Origin: an uncultured Bacteroidales bacterium
GTDB taxonomy: Bacteria; Bacteroidota; Bacteroidia; Bacteroidales; Bacteroidaceae
Reading direction: 5' to 3'
Length of the DNA stretch: 64,000 nt
Assembly: GCA_902760965.1 (NCBI GenBank)
Contig: CACWIN010000002.1
Coordinates: 1-64,000, forward strand
Made by a program: the position numbers and the translations under genes. Numbering within the stretch: position 1 is the first letter of the stretch; each line of letters opens with the position of its first letter. The notes under the pieces are model-generated. The model had not been told where the DNA came from and did not search any database. It saw only the letters and a program-made list of their open reading frames with translations. Below are positions 34,351 to 42,684 of this stretch, piece after piece.

Positions 34351-36128
34351 GAAAGATTTTGACTTTGGCGTTGGCTTTGGCTTTGGCTGTGGGGGTTCGG
34401 GCGGAGTTTGTTCGGCCCGATGTGGCTGCGCGTATGGCCGGTGGCTTGATGGGCATGACCGGGATTCCTGAACTCCAGAATTCAAGCTCACAGCATTCAG
34501 CGTCGCGTGACGGCCAGCAGGCAACACCTGATTATTATATTTTCAACAACCCGCAGGGAGGTTGGGTAATAATTGCGGCCGATGACCGTGTGACTCCTGT
34601 GCTTGGTTACTCCGATACCGGCAGGTTCAGTGATGAAGATTTGCCCGACAACCTTTCCTGGTGGATGGAGAGCGTGGCTAAGGGCGTACAGTCTGTGCGT
34701 AATTCAAGCGGTAAAGCATCGGACCAAATCAAGGCCGAGTGGGATGCCCTGACGGCTGGTGTCATGCCTCGGTTGACTGCCAGTGAGGGCCGTTTGCTTG
34801 AGACAGCCCAATGGGACCAGATAAGCCCGTACAATCAGTACTGCCCAAAAATAAAAAGCGAATCCGAAAGGTCCGATGCCGGTTGTATTGCAACGGCACT
34901 CTCCATAATAATGCGGTACAACAAGTGGCCGGAAAGGGGTAATGGAACTACCGAAGGCTATACTACTTATACAAAAAGAGCATATATAAGCCCCAATACG
35001 CTTTCAAGTCATTATTATGATTGGGACGATATGCCCCTTACCGATGCCACCAAGCGGACAGGATGGAGTGACAGTCAGATTTCAAAAGTGGCAAGGGTCA
35101 TGTATGACTGCGGTACGGCTGTCCAGATGGATTATTCAAGTGAGGGTTCATCGGCATCGAATGTAAGGATTGCTTATGCCCTGAAAAATCATTTCTCTTA
35201 TTCCAAGAATGTTGTGGGTATGCAAAGGTCAGGATACACTCTTGAACAATGGTTCTCCATAATTAAGAATGAGATTGACAATGGCAGGTTGGTTTATTAT
35301 ACCGGAAACGGCACCAACTACGGACATGCTTTTGTGTGTGACGGTTATATGTCCAATAACAGTATGTTCCATATAAATTGGGGATGGGGAGGAAAGTTGA
35401 ACGGATTCTTTAACATGGACCTTAAGATTCCCTCCAGTTATGAGTTCTCCCAAAACCAGTTTGCCGTAATAGGTGTTGCGCCCGATACATGCAATTTTGA
35501 GCTGCCGTATAAGGAGAAGATACAGACTTATGTGGCCGATAATTCATATTGTATAATTCCGGTCAAGTTTTATGATCTGACGCAAGGGAACGATTTACGT
35601 TTCAGGATAGGCTATTTTGGATTCAACTCACCGTTAAGGGTAAAAAAGGAATTTAAGGTGTGCCTTATGGACCAGTCAGGAACTGTTGTCCGTCAGGAGG
35701 GGTGGTATGGCTCCATTACATTCCCCAGGTTTGATGAATATGTAAGATTTGATACAACCCAAACAACAACGCTGCAGGTTGTCCCGGAGCTGACCGATTG
35801 CTTTAAGCTGTTTGTAAAGGACGATGACGGTGAATGGGTGCCTGTTGCCCAAAACCGTGATTATTATCCTTTGTTGGAGCATGTCAGTTGCGGTGTTACC
35901 CCCGAACCTTTGATTCTGCTGCCTGAGTCCTTCCAGGCCGGCCAAGAGATAGAACTTAAGCTGTCTTTGGGCATGGTTCCTGTCAAGTCCGTACAGTGGA
36001 AAGTGAACGGAACGGAATACAATGGCACAACGCTGGTACTTGAAAACGGAACGACTGAACTAAGGGCCGATGTGCAATACCAGGACGGAACGGAGGGTAC
36101 CATTTTAAGGACAGTAAACGTTAAGTGA
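34347..36128 (+). CDS. C10-family (streptopain-like) cysteine protease
   Basis: This 593-aa protein has a signal peptide at about 1-19. A Spi-type propeptide (about 20-155) contains YYIFNNPQGGWVIIAADDRV and is followed by the mature C10 peptidase. The catalytic Cys180 lies in DAGCIATALSIIMRYNKWP, the catalytic His327 in YGHAFVCDGY, and the family's HINWGWGG motif is at 342-349. The remaining 230 residues form extra beta domains. C10 proteases (SpeB, PrtT, interpain) cleave host proteins and other substrates outside the cell. It is translationally coupled to the fimbrillin-like gene through a tiny ORF; that link suggests a joint surface role, but this is inference. Confidence 0.92.
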   Translation: MRKILTLALALALAVGVRAEFVRPDVAARMAGGLMGMTGIPELQNSSSQHSASRDGQQATPDYYIFNNPQGGWVIIAADDRVTPVLGYSDTGRFSDEDLPDNLSWWMESVAKGVQSVRNSSGKASDQIKAEWDALTAGVMPRLTASEGRLLETAQWDQISPYNQYCPKIKSESERSDAGCIATALSIIMRYNKWPERGNGTTEGYTTYTKRAYISPNTLSSHYYDWDDMPLTDATKRTGWSDSQISKVARVMYDCGTAVQMDYSSEGSSASNVRIAYALKNHFSYSKNVVGMQRSGYTLEQWFSIIKNEIDNGRLVYYTGNGTNYGHAFVCDGYMSNNSMFHINWGWGGKLNGFFNMDLKIPSSYEFSQNQFAVIGVAPDTCNFELPYKEKIQTYVADNSYCIIPVKFYDLTQGNDLRFRIGYFGFNSPLRVKKEFKVCLMDQSGTVVRQEGWYGSITFPRFDEYVRFDTTQTTTLQVVPELTDCFKLFVKDDDGEWVPVAQNRDYYPLLEHVSCGVTPEPLILLPESFQAGQEIELKLSLGMVPVKSVQWKVNGTEYNGTTLVLENGTTELRADVQYQDGTEGTILRTVNVK

Positions 36129-36195
36129 AAATTTTTTAGTAAATTGCGCGTCATTTGATATAAAATCACAATCCAAAATAACTAAACATCTCATT

Positions 36196-38844
36196 ATGAA
36201 GAAATTATCCGGCATTTTTGCTGTTGCCGCCGTTGCCCTTCTGGCATCATGCGGCGGAGGAAAGTACGAATATGCTTTCCAGAATCCTAAACTTAAGGTA
36301 GACAAGCGTGTTGATAACCTTATGTCCCTGCTTACCCCCGAGGAAAAGGTGGGACTTATCATGAACAAGTCCGTATCAGTGGACCGTCTTGGCATACCTT
36401 CATACAACTGGTGGTCAGAGGCTTGCCACGGCGTACGTCAGGGTGGCTACACCGTATTCCCTCAGCCTATAGGTATGGGTGCATCATTTAACGAGCAGTT
36501 GGTTTATGATGTATTCAGTGCTGTGTCCGATGAGGCCCGCGCAAATTGGAACCGCTCAAATCATGACATCTTCAATGTTCAGATGGGTGCCAACTACGTT
36601 CCCGGCAATCCTGAGCTTACATTCTGGTGCCCCAATGTAAATATCTTCCGTGATCCCCGTTGGGGCCGCGGTCAGGAGGCTTATGGTGAGGATCCTTATC
36701 ACATGAGCGTTCTGGGCGTTGCCAACGTAAAGGGTATGCAGGGTGATGATGACAAATATTACAAGACTCATGCCTGCGCAAAGCACTATGCAGTACACAG
36801 CGGTCCTGAGAGCCAGCGTCACCGCTATGATGCAGTGGTTTCAATGCGTGACCTTTGGGAGACCTACCTGCCGGCTTTCAAGGCTCTGGTTCAGGAAGGT
36901 AACGTTCAGGAGGTTATGTGCGCATACAACCGTTATGAGGGTGAGCCCTGCTGCGCCAGTGACCGTCTGCTTACCAATATCCTTCGTGAAAAGTGGGGAT
37001 ATGAGGCAATTGTTCTGACTGACTGCGATGCCATTAACAACTTCTACAACAAGAACCAGCACGGTACTCATCCCGATGCCGAGAGTGCATCGGTCGATGC
37101 AGTCCTGTCAGGTACAGACCTGGAGTGCGGTAAGGCATTCATGTCACTTACCAAGGGTCTTGAGGACGGTAAAATTAACGAGGCCGACATTGACGTAGCT
37201 CTGCGCCGCGTGCTCAAGGGCCGTTTTGAACTGGGTATGTTTGATCCCGCCGAGATGCTGCCTTGGGCAAACTTTGGTGAGGACGTTATAAGCAGTGAAA
37301 AGAATGACCAGCTTGCAGTTGAGGCTGCACGTCAGTCAATGGTACTGCTCAAGAACAACGGCGTTCTTCCTCTCAACAAGAACATCAAGAAGCTTGCTGT
37401 TGTAGGTCCTAATGCCGATGACAAGAGCATGATGAACGGTGAGTACGGCGGCAGCCCCACCCAGGAGCACACCCGTTCTCTGCTGGATGGTATCAAGAAG
37501 TTCTTCCCCAACACCGAGATTGTTTATGACCGTGCCTGCGAAATCCGCAACGAGTACTACACCACATACTACACTCAGGACATTAACGGTGGCCAGGGTC
37601 TTAAGGGTGAGTTCTGGAAGAACACCGAGTTCAAGGGCGCTCCTGCCGTAACAGGCAACTATAAGGAGGTTAACTTCAGCAACTTTGGTGCTTACAACTT
37701 TGTAGAGGGTCTGGATCAGACCGACAATATCTCTGCACGTCTTACCGGTAAGCTGGTTGCTCCGTTCACCGGTGACATGAGCTATAACATCAGCTCAGAC
37801 AACGGTTACAAACTCTATGTAAACGGACGTCTGGTCGAGGAGGCTAAGGGCGGCCAGGGTGGCCGTGGCGGTTTTGGCGGATTCGGCGGTTTTGGCGGTT
37901 TTGGTGGCCGCGGCGGAATGCAGCAGATGAAGTCATTCAAGGTTGTTAAGGGTCAGAGCTATGACATTAAGGTTGAGTATACACACGCAACCGGTCAGTT
38001 TGCCCGTCTTAACGCACAGTTCTGCGTTCAGAAGATTGCCGAATTTGAGGATCTTGGCAAGAGCCTTGTAGCCCAGAATGTTGATGCAATTATTATAATA
38101 GGTGGTATCACTCCTTCAATGGAGGGTGAGGGCGGCGACAAGCCAGATATTGAGATTCCTGCAGTTCAGCAGCGTCTTATCCGTGCTATGCACGCTACCG
38201 GCAAGCCCGTTATCTTTGTTGACTGCGCAGGTTCTTGCATGGGATTCGGCTCACTTGAGGATCAGTTTGATGCTCTTATCCAGGCTTGGTATCCCGGTCA
38301 GGGCGGTGCCCAGGCACTTGCCGAGATCCTGAACGGTGACTGCAACCCCAGCGCAAAGCTGCCTGTTACATTCTACAAGTCAACCGATCAGCTTCCTGAG
38401 TTTACTGACTATTCAATGGAGAACCGCACCTACCGTTACTTTAAGGGCGAGCCTCTCTATCCGTTCGGATATGGTCTGAGCTACACCACTTATAAGTATG
38501 GTGAGGCATCCATCTCAAAGAAGTCAATGAAAAAGAACGGCAGCGTAACCATCACCATTCCTGTTACCAACACAGGCAAGCGTGAGGGTACTGAGATTGT
38601 TCAGGTTTACGTTAAGAGCCTTGACAACCCCAATGCTCCTATCAAGGGTCTGCAGGGATTCCAGCGCGTAACTCTTAAGGCTGGTGAGACTGGCAATGCC
38701 GTTATCACTCTGACTGGCAAGTCGTTCCAGTACTATGATGAGAAGATTGATGAGGTATCGACCTTTAGTGGCAAGTACAAGATCCTGTACGGCTCATCAT
38801 CGGACGACAAGGACCTTCAGTCAATTGACTTTGAAGTCCTGTAA
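36196..38844 (+). CDS. GH3-family glycoside hydrolase lipoprotein with PA14 insert
   Basis: This 882-aa enzyme has a lipobox at LLASC (Cys19), so it is anchored in a membrane. The GH3 N-domain includes NWWSEACHGV (71-80), RDPRWGRGQEAYGEDPY (152-168), AKHYAVHSGPE (195-205) and VLTDCDAIN, in which Asp276 is the expected nucleophile. The GH3 C-domain and fibronectin-like end follow, with YPFGYGLSYTTY. A PA14 domain is inserted at about 440-620, as in many xylosidase/glucosidase relatives. Its most unusual part is a Gly/Phe-rich run at about 551-577 (GGFGGFGGFGGFGGRGG). The closest substrate class by look is beta-xylosides or beta-glucosides. A paralogue with the same plan lies at 51252-53894. 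Confidence 0.93.
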   Translation: MKKLSGIFAVAAVALLASCGGGKYEYAFQNPKLKVDKRVDNLMSLLTPEEKVGLIMNKSVSVDRLGIPSYNWWSEACHGVRQGGYTVFPQPIGMGASFNEQLVYDVFSAVSDEARANWNRSNHDIFNVQMGANYVPGNPELTFWCPNVNIFRDPRWGRGQEAYGEDPYHMSVLGVANVKGMQGDDDKYYKTHACAKHYAVHSGPESQRHRYDAVVSMRDLWETYLPAFKALVQEGNVQEVMCAYNRYEGEPCCASDRLLTNILREKWGYEAIVLTDCDAINNFYNKNQHGTHPDAESASVDAVLSGTDLECGKAFMSLTKGLEDGKINEADIDVALRRVLKGRFELGMFDPAEMLPWANFGEDVISSEKNDQLAVEAARQSMVLLKNNGVLPLNKNIKKLAVVGPNADDKSMMNGEYGGSPTQEHTRSLLDGIKKFFPNTEIVYDRACEIRNEYYTTYYTQDINGGQGLKGEFWKNTEFKGAPAVTGNYKEVNFSNFGAYNFVEGLDQTDNISARLTGKLVAPFTGDMSYNISSDNGYKLYVNGRLVEEAKGGQGGRGGFGGFGGFGGFGGRGGMQQMKSFKVVKGQSYDIKVEYTHATGQFARLNAQFCVQKIAEFEDLGKSLVAQNVDAIIIIGGITPSMEGEGGDKPDIEIPAVQQRLIRAMHATGKPVIFVDCAGSCMGFGSLEDQFDALIQAWYPGQGGAQALAEILNGDCNPSAKLPVTFYKSTDQLPEFTDYSMENRTYRYFKGEPLYPFGYGLSYTTYKYGEASISKKSMKKNGSVTITIPVTNTGKREGTEIVQVYVKSLDNPNAPIKGLQGFQRVTLKAGETGNAVITLTGKSFQYYDEKIDEVSTFSGKYKILYGSSSDDKDLQSIDFEVL

Positions 38845-38845
38845 A

Positions 38846-38872
38846 GTTTTCGGGAATCCAATTCCCGAAAAC
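38846..38872 (+). terminator. Hairpin after the GH3 gene
   Basis: GTTTTCGGGAAT and ATTCCCGAAAAC pair perfectly over 12 bp around a 3-nt loop, 1 bp after the GH3 stop codon. No long T-run follows on the plus strand. It probably ends the GH3 transcript and may serve the convergent ferredoxin gene too. Confidence 0.65.
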
Positions 38873-38947
38873 GCTGTTAGCTATTAGCTGTTAGCTGTTG
38901 GCTTTACGCACCGGATGGAAGCCAACAGCCAATAGCCAACAGCCAAA
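38873..38947. repeat. GCTGTTAGC-type short repeat with inverted copy
   Basis: GCTGTTAGCTATTAGCTGTT and following GTTGGCTT (38873-38903) face AAGCCAACAGCCAATAGCCA (from 38920), forming an imperfect inverted repeat built from tandem 7-8-bp units (CTGTTAG / CTATTAG). It lies between convergent genes. I recall similar runs in other Bacteroidales genomes. Confidence 0.65.
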
Positions 38948-38948
38948 G

Positions 38949-39707
38949 TTACTTAAAGTAGTATTGACCTTTGCCTAAGGAGGATTTGCCAAAGTTTATG
39001 GCGTTCTTGGGGCATCGGTGGTAGCAGCTCATGCAATTGGTGCAATGACCGTTCCATTTGGGGCGGTCATTCTCTATTGTGATGTTCTGCAGGGGGCAGT
39101 TCTTGGCGCAGAGACCGCAGCCGATGCAGGCGTCCGATACGGTGAACTTGCGGTCGGTTATTAGCAGGCCGTAGAATAGGGGTCTTAGGATATTTGATTT
39201 TAGGAACGATGAACCGCCCTTGAGTTTATCATAATTGCCGATGGCACGCTGCTGGATAAGCTTGACGGTATCTTCCAATTGAGTTTTTGTTGCGTTGATT
39301 TTACGCTGGGCGTTCTCAGGGGTGTCCAGTTTAAAGCCGGGCAGGTTGATGTAGGTCTCGGGCATTTGGAATGAGAAGAAGGCGTCAAGCGTGAGGCCTT
39401 GCTTGCTCAGGTCTTTTTTAAGGTGCTTTATTGTGAGGCCGGTCTCATCACCGCAGGTGCAGGCTGCGAATATGTATCTCGGACGGCCTGTGATTTTTGC
39501 CTTGCGCAGGAACTCCGATACCAGCTTGGGTACTGACCAGGAGTAGACGGGAAATACTATACCTAGAATTTCTTCGGGGCCGAAATCCAACACTGTTCCT
39601 TGACGTGCTGCCTCGGGAATGAAAACCATATTTTCATCCTTTAATTCGCGTGACAGTGTGTCGGCTACAAAACGGCTGTTGCCGCATCCGGAGTACCAGA
39701 GTATCAT
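38949..39707 (-). CDS. EFR1-family flavodoxin-ferredoxin protein
   Basis: This 252-aa protein joins a flavodoxin-like domain (about 1-165, MILWYSGCGNSRFVADTLSR) to a C-terminal bacterial ferredoxin with two [4Fe-4S] motifs, CIGCGLCAKNCP (about 194-205) and CTNCMSCYHRCP (about 223-234). EFR1 proteins are predicted electron carriers or reductases in anaerobes; partners are unknown. The stop is next to a repeat shared with the convergent GH3 gene. The gene lies 6 bp downstream of the QueH fusion gene on the same strand and probably shares its transcript with the Fur-type regulator upstream. Confidence 0.9.
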   Translation of the reverse strand: MILWYSGCGNSRFVADTLSRELKDENMVFIPEAARQGTVLDFGPEEILGIVFPVYSWSVPKLVSEFLRKAKITGRPRYIFAACTCGDETGLTIKHLKKDLSKQGLTLDAFFSFQMPETYINLPGFKLDTPENAQRKINATKTQLEDTVKLIQQRAIGNYDKLKGGSSFLKSNILRPLFYGLLITDRKFTVSDACIGCGLCAKNCPLQNITIENDRPKWNGHCTNCMSCYHRCPKNAINFGKSSLGKGQYYFK

Positions 39708-39713
39708 ATCAAA

Positions 39714-40781
39714 TCAAATCACGAAATCCATTTTTATATCATTCTCATCGGTAGGGACCGATGGCAGTTTCTGGCAGTCAAAGCATACTCCTGCCTTGAT
39801 GGCGTTGGGCAGTTGGGGCAGCAGGCGGTCATAGAATCCGCGGCCTCGGCCCATGCGGTTGCCTTGGGCATCGAATGCTCGGCCGGGAACCAGAATTAGC
39901 GTGATGGGACTCAAGTCCGATACCTGTTCACCGTCAGGTTCGGGAATTCCGAACTGTTCTCCCGGCTTAAGCGTGCCCTTATAGCGCTTTACAATCAGGT
40001 CATCACCCTGTATGGATGGCAGGTAGAAACGCTTGCCAACGGTGGTCCATTTCTCAATGAATGCGGGTGTCTGCACCTCATCATCCATAGACCAGTATGC
40101 CAGTATATCTGTTGCTTTACGGAATGCATCGTTCTGTTCAAGACGCTCCCAAACGGCGGCGGACTGTTCGGCTTTTTGCTTAGGAGTCATTACTGAAATG
40201 AGGCGTTTTATGCGCTGTCGGGCCATTTTTTTGTCATCATGCATGGCTTGCATACTGAACTCGCAGCCGCAGTAGCGCTGGTTGTAAAAATCCTGTTCGC
40301 GGATTATCTCTGAGCGGCGCTCCTGCAGGCCCCCTTGGCGCCAGTTCTTATCCCAGAAGGTAAGCCCCGGGAACTGTGCTGCGGCCCACTGGCCTGCCTC
40401 AACAATCTGGTCGTGACGTTTCCATCGGCTTGAATCAAGGGTCGATGTAAAGGTCTTGAATCCGTGTTCCGATGCATAGCGGGCGGCACTCAAAAGACGC
40501 ATCCTGAAGCACTCCAGGCATCGGGCTCCGCGCTCGGGTTCACCCTCAAGACCTGCAATACAGCACTGCCAGGCGGCGTGGTCATAATCGGCATCCACTA
40601 TCTCCAGGCCCAGGCCGGTTGCATAACGTGTGCACTCCTCCTTGCGAATGAGATACTCCTCATAGGGATATATGTTGGGATTGCAGTAGTAAATGGTGGG
40701 AGTGTAGCCGTTTGCCAGCATCCACTCTATGATGGCTCCGCTACAAGGTGCGCAGCAGGTATGTAGCAGGACGCGGTTCAT
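39714..40781 (-). CDS. queH: Fusion of epoxyqueuosine reductase QueH and 5-formyltetrahydrofolate cyclo-ligase
   Basis: The 355-aa protein has two parts. Residues 1-180 match QueH (DUF208), which reduces epoxyqueuosine to queuosine in tRNA: LLHTCCAPCSGA (5-16), IYYCNPNIYPYEEYLIRK, CLECFRMRL and YCGCEFS, with the paired Cys motifs needed for the Fe-S cluster. Residues about 190-355 match 5-formyl-THF cyclo-ligase, which turns 5-formyl-THF into 5,10-methenyl-THF with ATP: RFYLPSIQGDDLIVKRY, FGIPEPDG, LILVPGRAFDAQGNRMGRGR and GFYDRLLP. The two activities are not in the same pathway. The gene overlaps the Fur-type gene by 4 bp (ATGA). The fusion is read through one open frame with no sign of frameshift. 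Confidence 0.9.
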   Translation of the reverse strand: MNRVLLHTCCAPCSGAIIEWMLANGYTPTIYYCNPNIYPYEEYLIRKEECTRYATGLGLEIVDADYDHAAWQCCIAGLEGEPERGARCLECFRMRLLSAARYASEHGFKTFTSTLDSSRWKRHDQIVEAGQWAAAQFPGLTFWDKNWRQGGLQERRSEIIREQDFYNQRYCGCEFSMQAMHDDKKMARQRIKRLISVMTPKQKAEQSAAVWERLEQNDAFRKATDILAYWSMDDEVQTPAFIEKWTTVGKRFYLPSIQGDDLIVKRYKGTLKPGEQFGIPEPDGEQVSDLSPITLILVPGRAFDAQGNRMGRGRGFYDRLLPQLPNAIKAGVCFDCQKLPSVPTDENDIKMDFVI

Positions 40782-41221
40782 TGATGGTGATGATGGGTAT
40801 GGTGGGTGTGGCCTTTACGGGCGCATTCCGGGCAGATTCCCTTGGCCATGTAGTTTACGCTCTCCACCTGGAAACCGTCGGGATAAGTCACCTGGGGTAT
40901 GGGAAGTTCCTCCAGACAGAATGTGCGGTGGCACACCTCGCAGTGAAAATGCACGTGGCGGTCATCATCTACATCACCGTGCGCGTGGCATAGCTCGTAG
41001 CGTACACCCTCACAACCGTCATCAATCTGGTGCAGCAGGTGGTTCTCCTTGAAAAGCATCAGAGTACGGAATATGCCGGACTTGTCAATAGAGTCAATCT
41101 TATCCTCCAACTCAGCCATGGTGAGAGGACGCTGACTCTCTGCCAACGCTTTCAAAACCAGCAGCCTGTTTGCCGTGGCCTTCACCCCATGCTCAGACAA
41201 TATTTGTTCAAGTTCTTCCAT
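40778..41221 (-). CDS. Fur-family (Zur-like) metal-responsive regulator
   Basis: This 147-aa protein has a winged-helix N-terminus (EQILSEHGVKATANRLLVLK, GIFRTLMLFKENHLLHQIDD) and the metal-binding C-domain with HVHFHCEVCHRTFCLEEL (about 88-105) and CPECARKGH (about 132-140), giving two CxxC motifs for structural zinc. The tail THHTHHHHQ is His-rich. The Zur-like reading is inferred from the neighbouring COG0523 GTPase, which in many bacteria is a Zur target under zinc shortage. Peroxide- or iron-responsive Fur members cannot be excluded. It is the first gene of a transcript with the QueH fusion and EFR1 genes. Confidence 0.88.
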   Translation of the reverse strand: MEELEQILSEHGVKATANRLLVLKALAESQRPLTMAELEDKIDSIDKSGIFRTLMLFKENHLLHQIDDGCEGVRYELCHAHGDVDDDRHVHFHCEVCHRTFCLEELPIPQVTYPDGFQVESVNYMAKGICPECARKGHTHHTHHHHQ

Positions 41222-41241
41222 TCTGGTTGCAGAATTCTCTC

Positions 41242-41414
41242 AATAGGGACGGTTTCATTTGTGTTTTTTTTGGAGTATAGGTATAGGAAACCATGGCCGC
41301 CCGTGGGCTTGTGAACGGGAGGGGCCCGCCGCGTAGCGGTGGGAGGGATAGCGCGAAGCGCGTAGTTTCAGATACCTATACTCCAAAAAAATCATGGATG
41401 GAACCGTTCCTATT
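41242..41414. repeat. Nested inverted-repeat element with GC-rich structured core
   Basis: Inner arms 41265-41284 and 41372-41391 pair perfectly over 20 bp (GGAGTATAGGTAT plus a T/A run). Outer arms 41242-41255 and 41401-41414 match at 12 of 14 and resemble the GGGACGGTT core of the palindrome family. The 87-nt centre is GC-rich and can form several hairpins (GCCCGTGGGC; CCCGCCGC with GCGGTGGG; GCGCGAAGCGC). It fills the gap between the Fur-type and COG0523 genes and overlaps the COG0523 stop. It has the look of a MITE-like insertion or a structured RNA. Confidence 0.75.
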
Positions 41415-42678
41415 CAGTTAAGCATTTATCAAGTTCGGACTTTATATACGCTTTATCCAGGTTTTGGCCAATAAATACCAGCTTCTGCATGCGGTCACCG
41501 TAAACCTCATCCCAATCGGCAGCCAGAGTGGGGTCCGAACGCAGCATGTTGGCCAGCTGGTTCTCGGGCATTGTGGCGTACCACTGTCCGGCGTTCTTAA
41601 GGCTCATCTGCTTGCCGGCCTGCTCAAACAGGTAGCAAATATCAAACTCATCGGTAAAATAACACATGCCCTTGGTGCGGATAACGCCCTTGGGCCACTT
41701 CTTTGATACGAACCAGTCAAAACGGTTCAGGTCCATTGGGCGTCGTGCATAATAGACATATGTGCCGATGCCGTACTCCTCAACCTCACCACCTTCATGA
41801 TCGTGGTGGTGATGATGGTGCTCGTGGTCGTGATGATGCTCATGATGGTGATGCTCATGCTCATCGTGTTCATCGTCATCGTCGTCATCATCATCGTCAT
41901 GATGGTGATGCTCGTGATCATCATCATCCTGGTCTTCCAGCTCGGAACCGCGCTTTTCAATCTCCTGGATCCAGGTGGCGCTGGTGGCAACGCGCTCAAA
42001 ATCGAACGCACCGGTATTAAGTATGTTGTCCAGCTCAATGTCACCGTAGTCACACTCCAGTATGCGGGCGCGGGGCTGTAGGGCGCGGACTACCTTGCGT
42101 ATGCGCAGCAGTTCCTCGGCACTTACCTCCGATGCCTTATTCAGGAGCACAATGTTGCAGAACTCAATCTGCTGGATTACAAGATTTTCCAGATCCTCCT
42201 CACCGATGTTCTTCTTGACCAGGTCATCGCCGCAACCAAACTCATCACGGATGCGAAGGGCATCGACCACGGTTACTATGCAGTCCAGCTGGGGTACGCC
42301 GTCCTTGGTGTACTTGGGATCCATACGCGGTATGGAATCTATGGTCTGTGCTATGGGGCCGGGCTCGCAAATGCCGCTGGCCTCAATCACTATGTAGTCA
42401 AAACGGTGAAGCGCAATTATCTGGTGCAGCTGCTCCACAAGGTCCATCTTAAGGGTGCAGCATATGCAGCCGTTCTGCAGTGCAACCAGGCTGTCATCAT
42501 TCATGCCTACCACGCCTCCTTGCTGAATAAGGCTGGCATCGATATTTACCTCACCTATATCGTTTACTATTACTGCAAACTTTATTCCCTTGCTGTTGCT
42601 CAAAATCCTGTTAAGCAAGGTTGTCTTACCGCTGCCCAGATAACCGGTGAGCAGCAGGACCGGAGTTTTTTGAGTCAT
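41410..42678 (-). CDS. COG0523 GTPase (CobW/ZigA-type metallochaperone)
   Basis: This 422-aa protein has the G1 motif GYLGSGKTT (12-20), the family's metal-binding GCICCT (70-75) and the later ND/NKxS (LLNKASE) signature, and a CobW C-terminal domain. A long Asp/His linker at about 240-295 (DDDDHEHHHHDDDDDDDD, HHHHEHHHDHEHHHHHHDH) is an extreme metal-binding tract. COG0523 proteins hand zinc, cobalt or other metals to client proteins using GTP. The Fur-type gene next door and the His/Asp tract point to zinc. The tract is encoded by a CAT/GAT repeat prone to length variation. Confidence 0.93.
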   Translation of the reverse strand: MTQKTPVLLLTGYLGSGKTTLLNRILSNSKGIKFAVIVNDIGEVNIDASLIQQGGVVGMNDDSLVALQNGCICCTLKMDLVEQLHQIIALHRFDYIVIEASGICEPGPIAQTIDSIPRMDPKYTKDGVPQLDCIVTVVDALRIRDEFGCGDDLVKKNIGEEDLENLVIQQIEFCNIVLLNKASEVSAEELLRIRKVVRALQPRARILECDYGDIELDNILNTGAFDFERVATSATWIQEIEKRGSELEDQDDDDHEHHHHDDDDDDDDDEHDEHEHHHHEHHHDHEHHHHHHDHEGGEVEEYGIGTYVYYARRPMDLNRFDWFVSKKWPKGVIRTKGMCYFTDEFDICYLFEQAGKQMSLKNAGQWYATMPENQLANMLRSDPTLAADWDEVYGDRMQKLVFIGQNLDKAYIKSELDKCLTE

Positions 42679-42684
42679 ATTCTG

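Noticed and set aside
41242..41414. Retron or group II intron remnant
   Set aside because: No reverse transcriptase nearby and no recognisable msr/msd or intron domain V pattern.
41727..42081. Met/His- or Val/Ile-rich frames opposite and out of frame with the COG0523 gene
   Set aside because: Shadows of the CAT/GAT repeat that codes the Asp/His tract.
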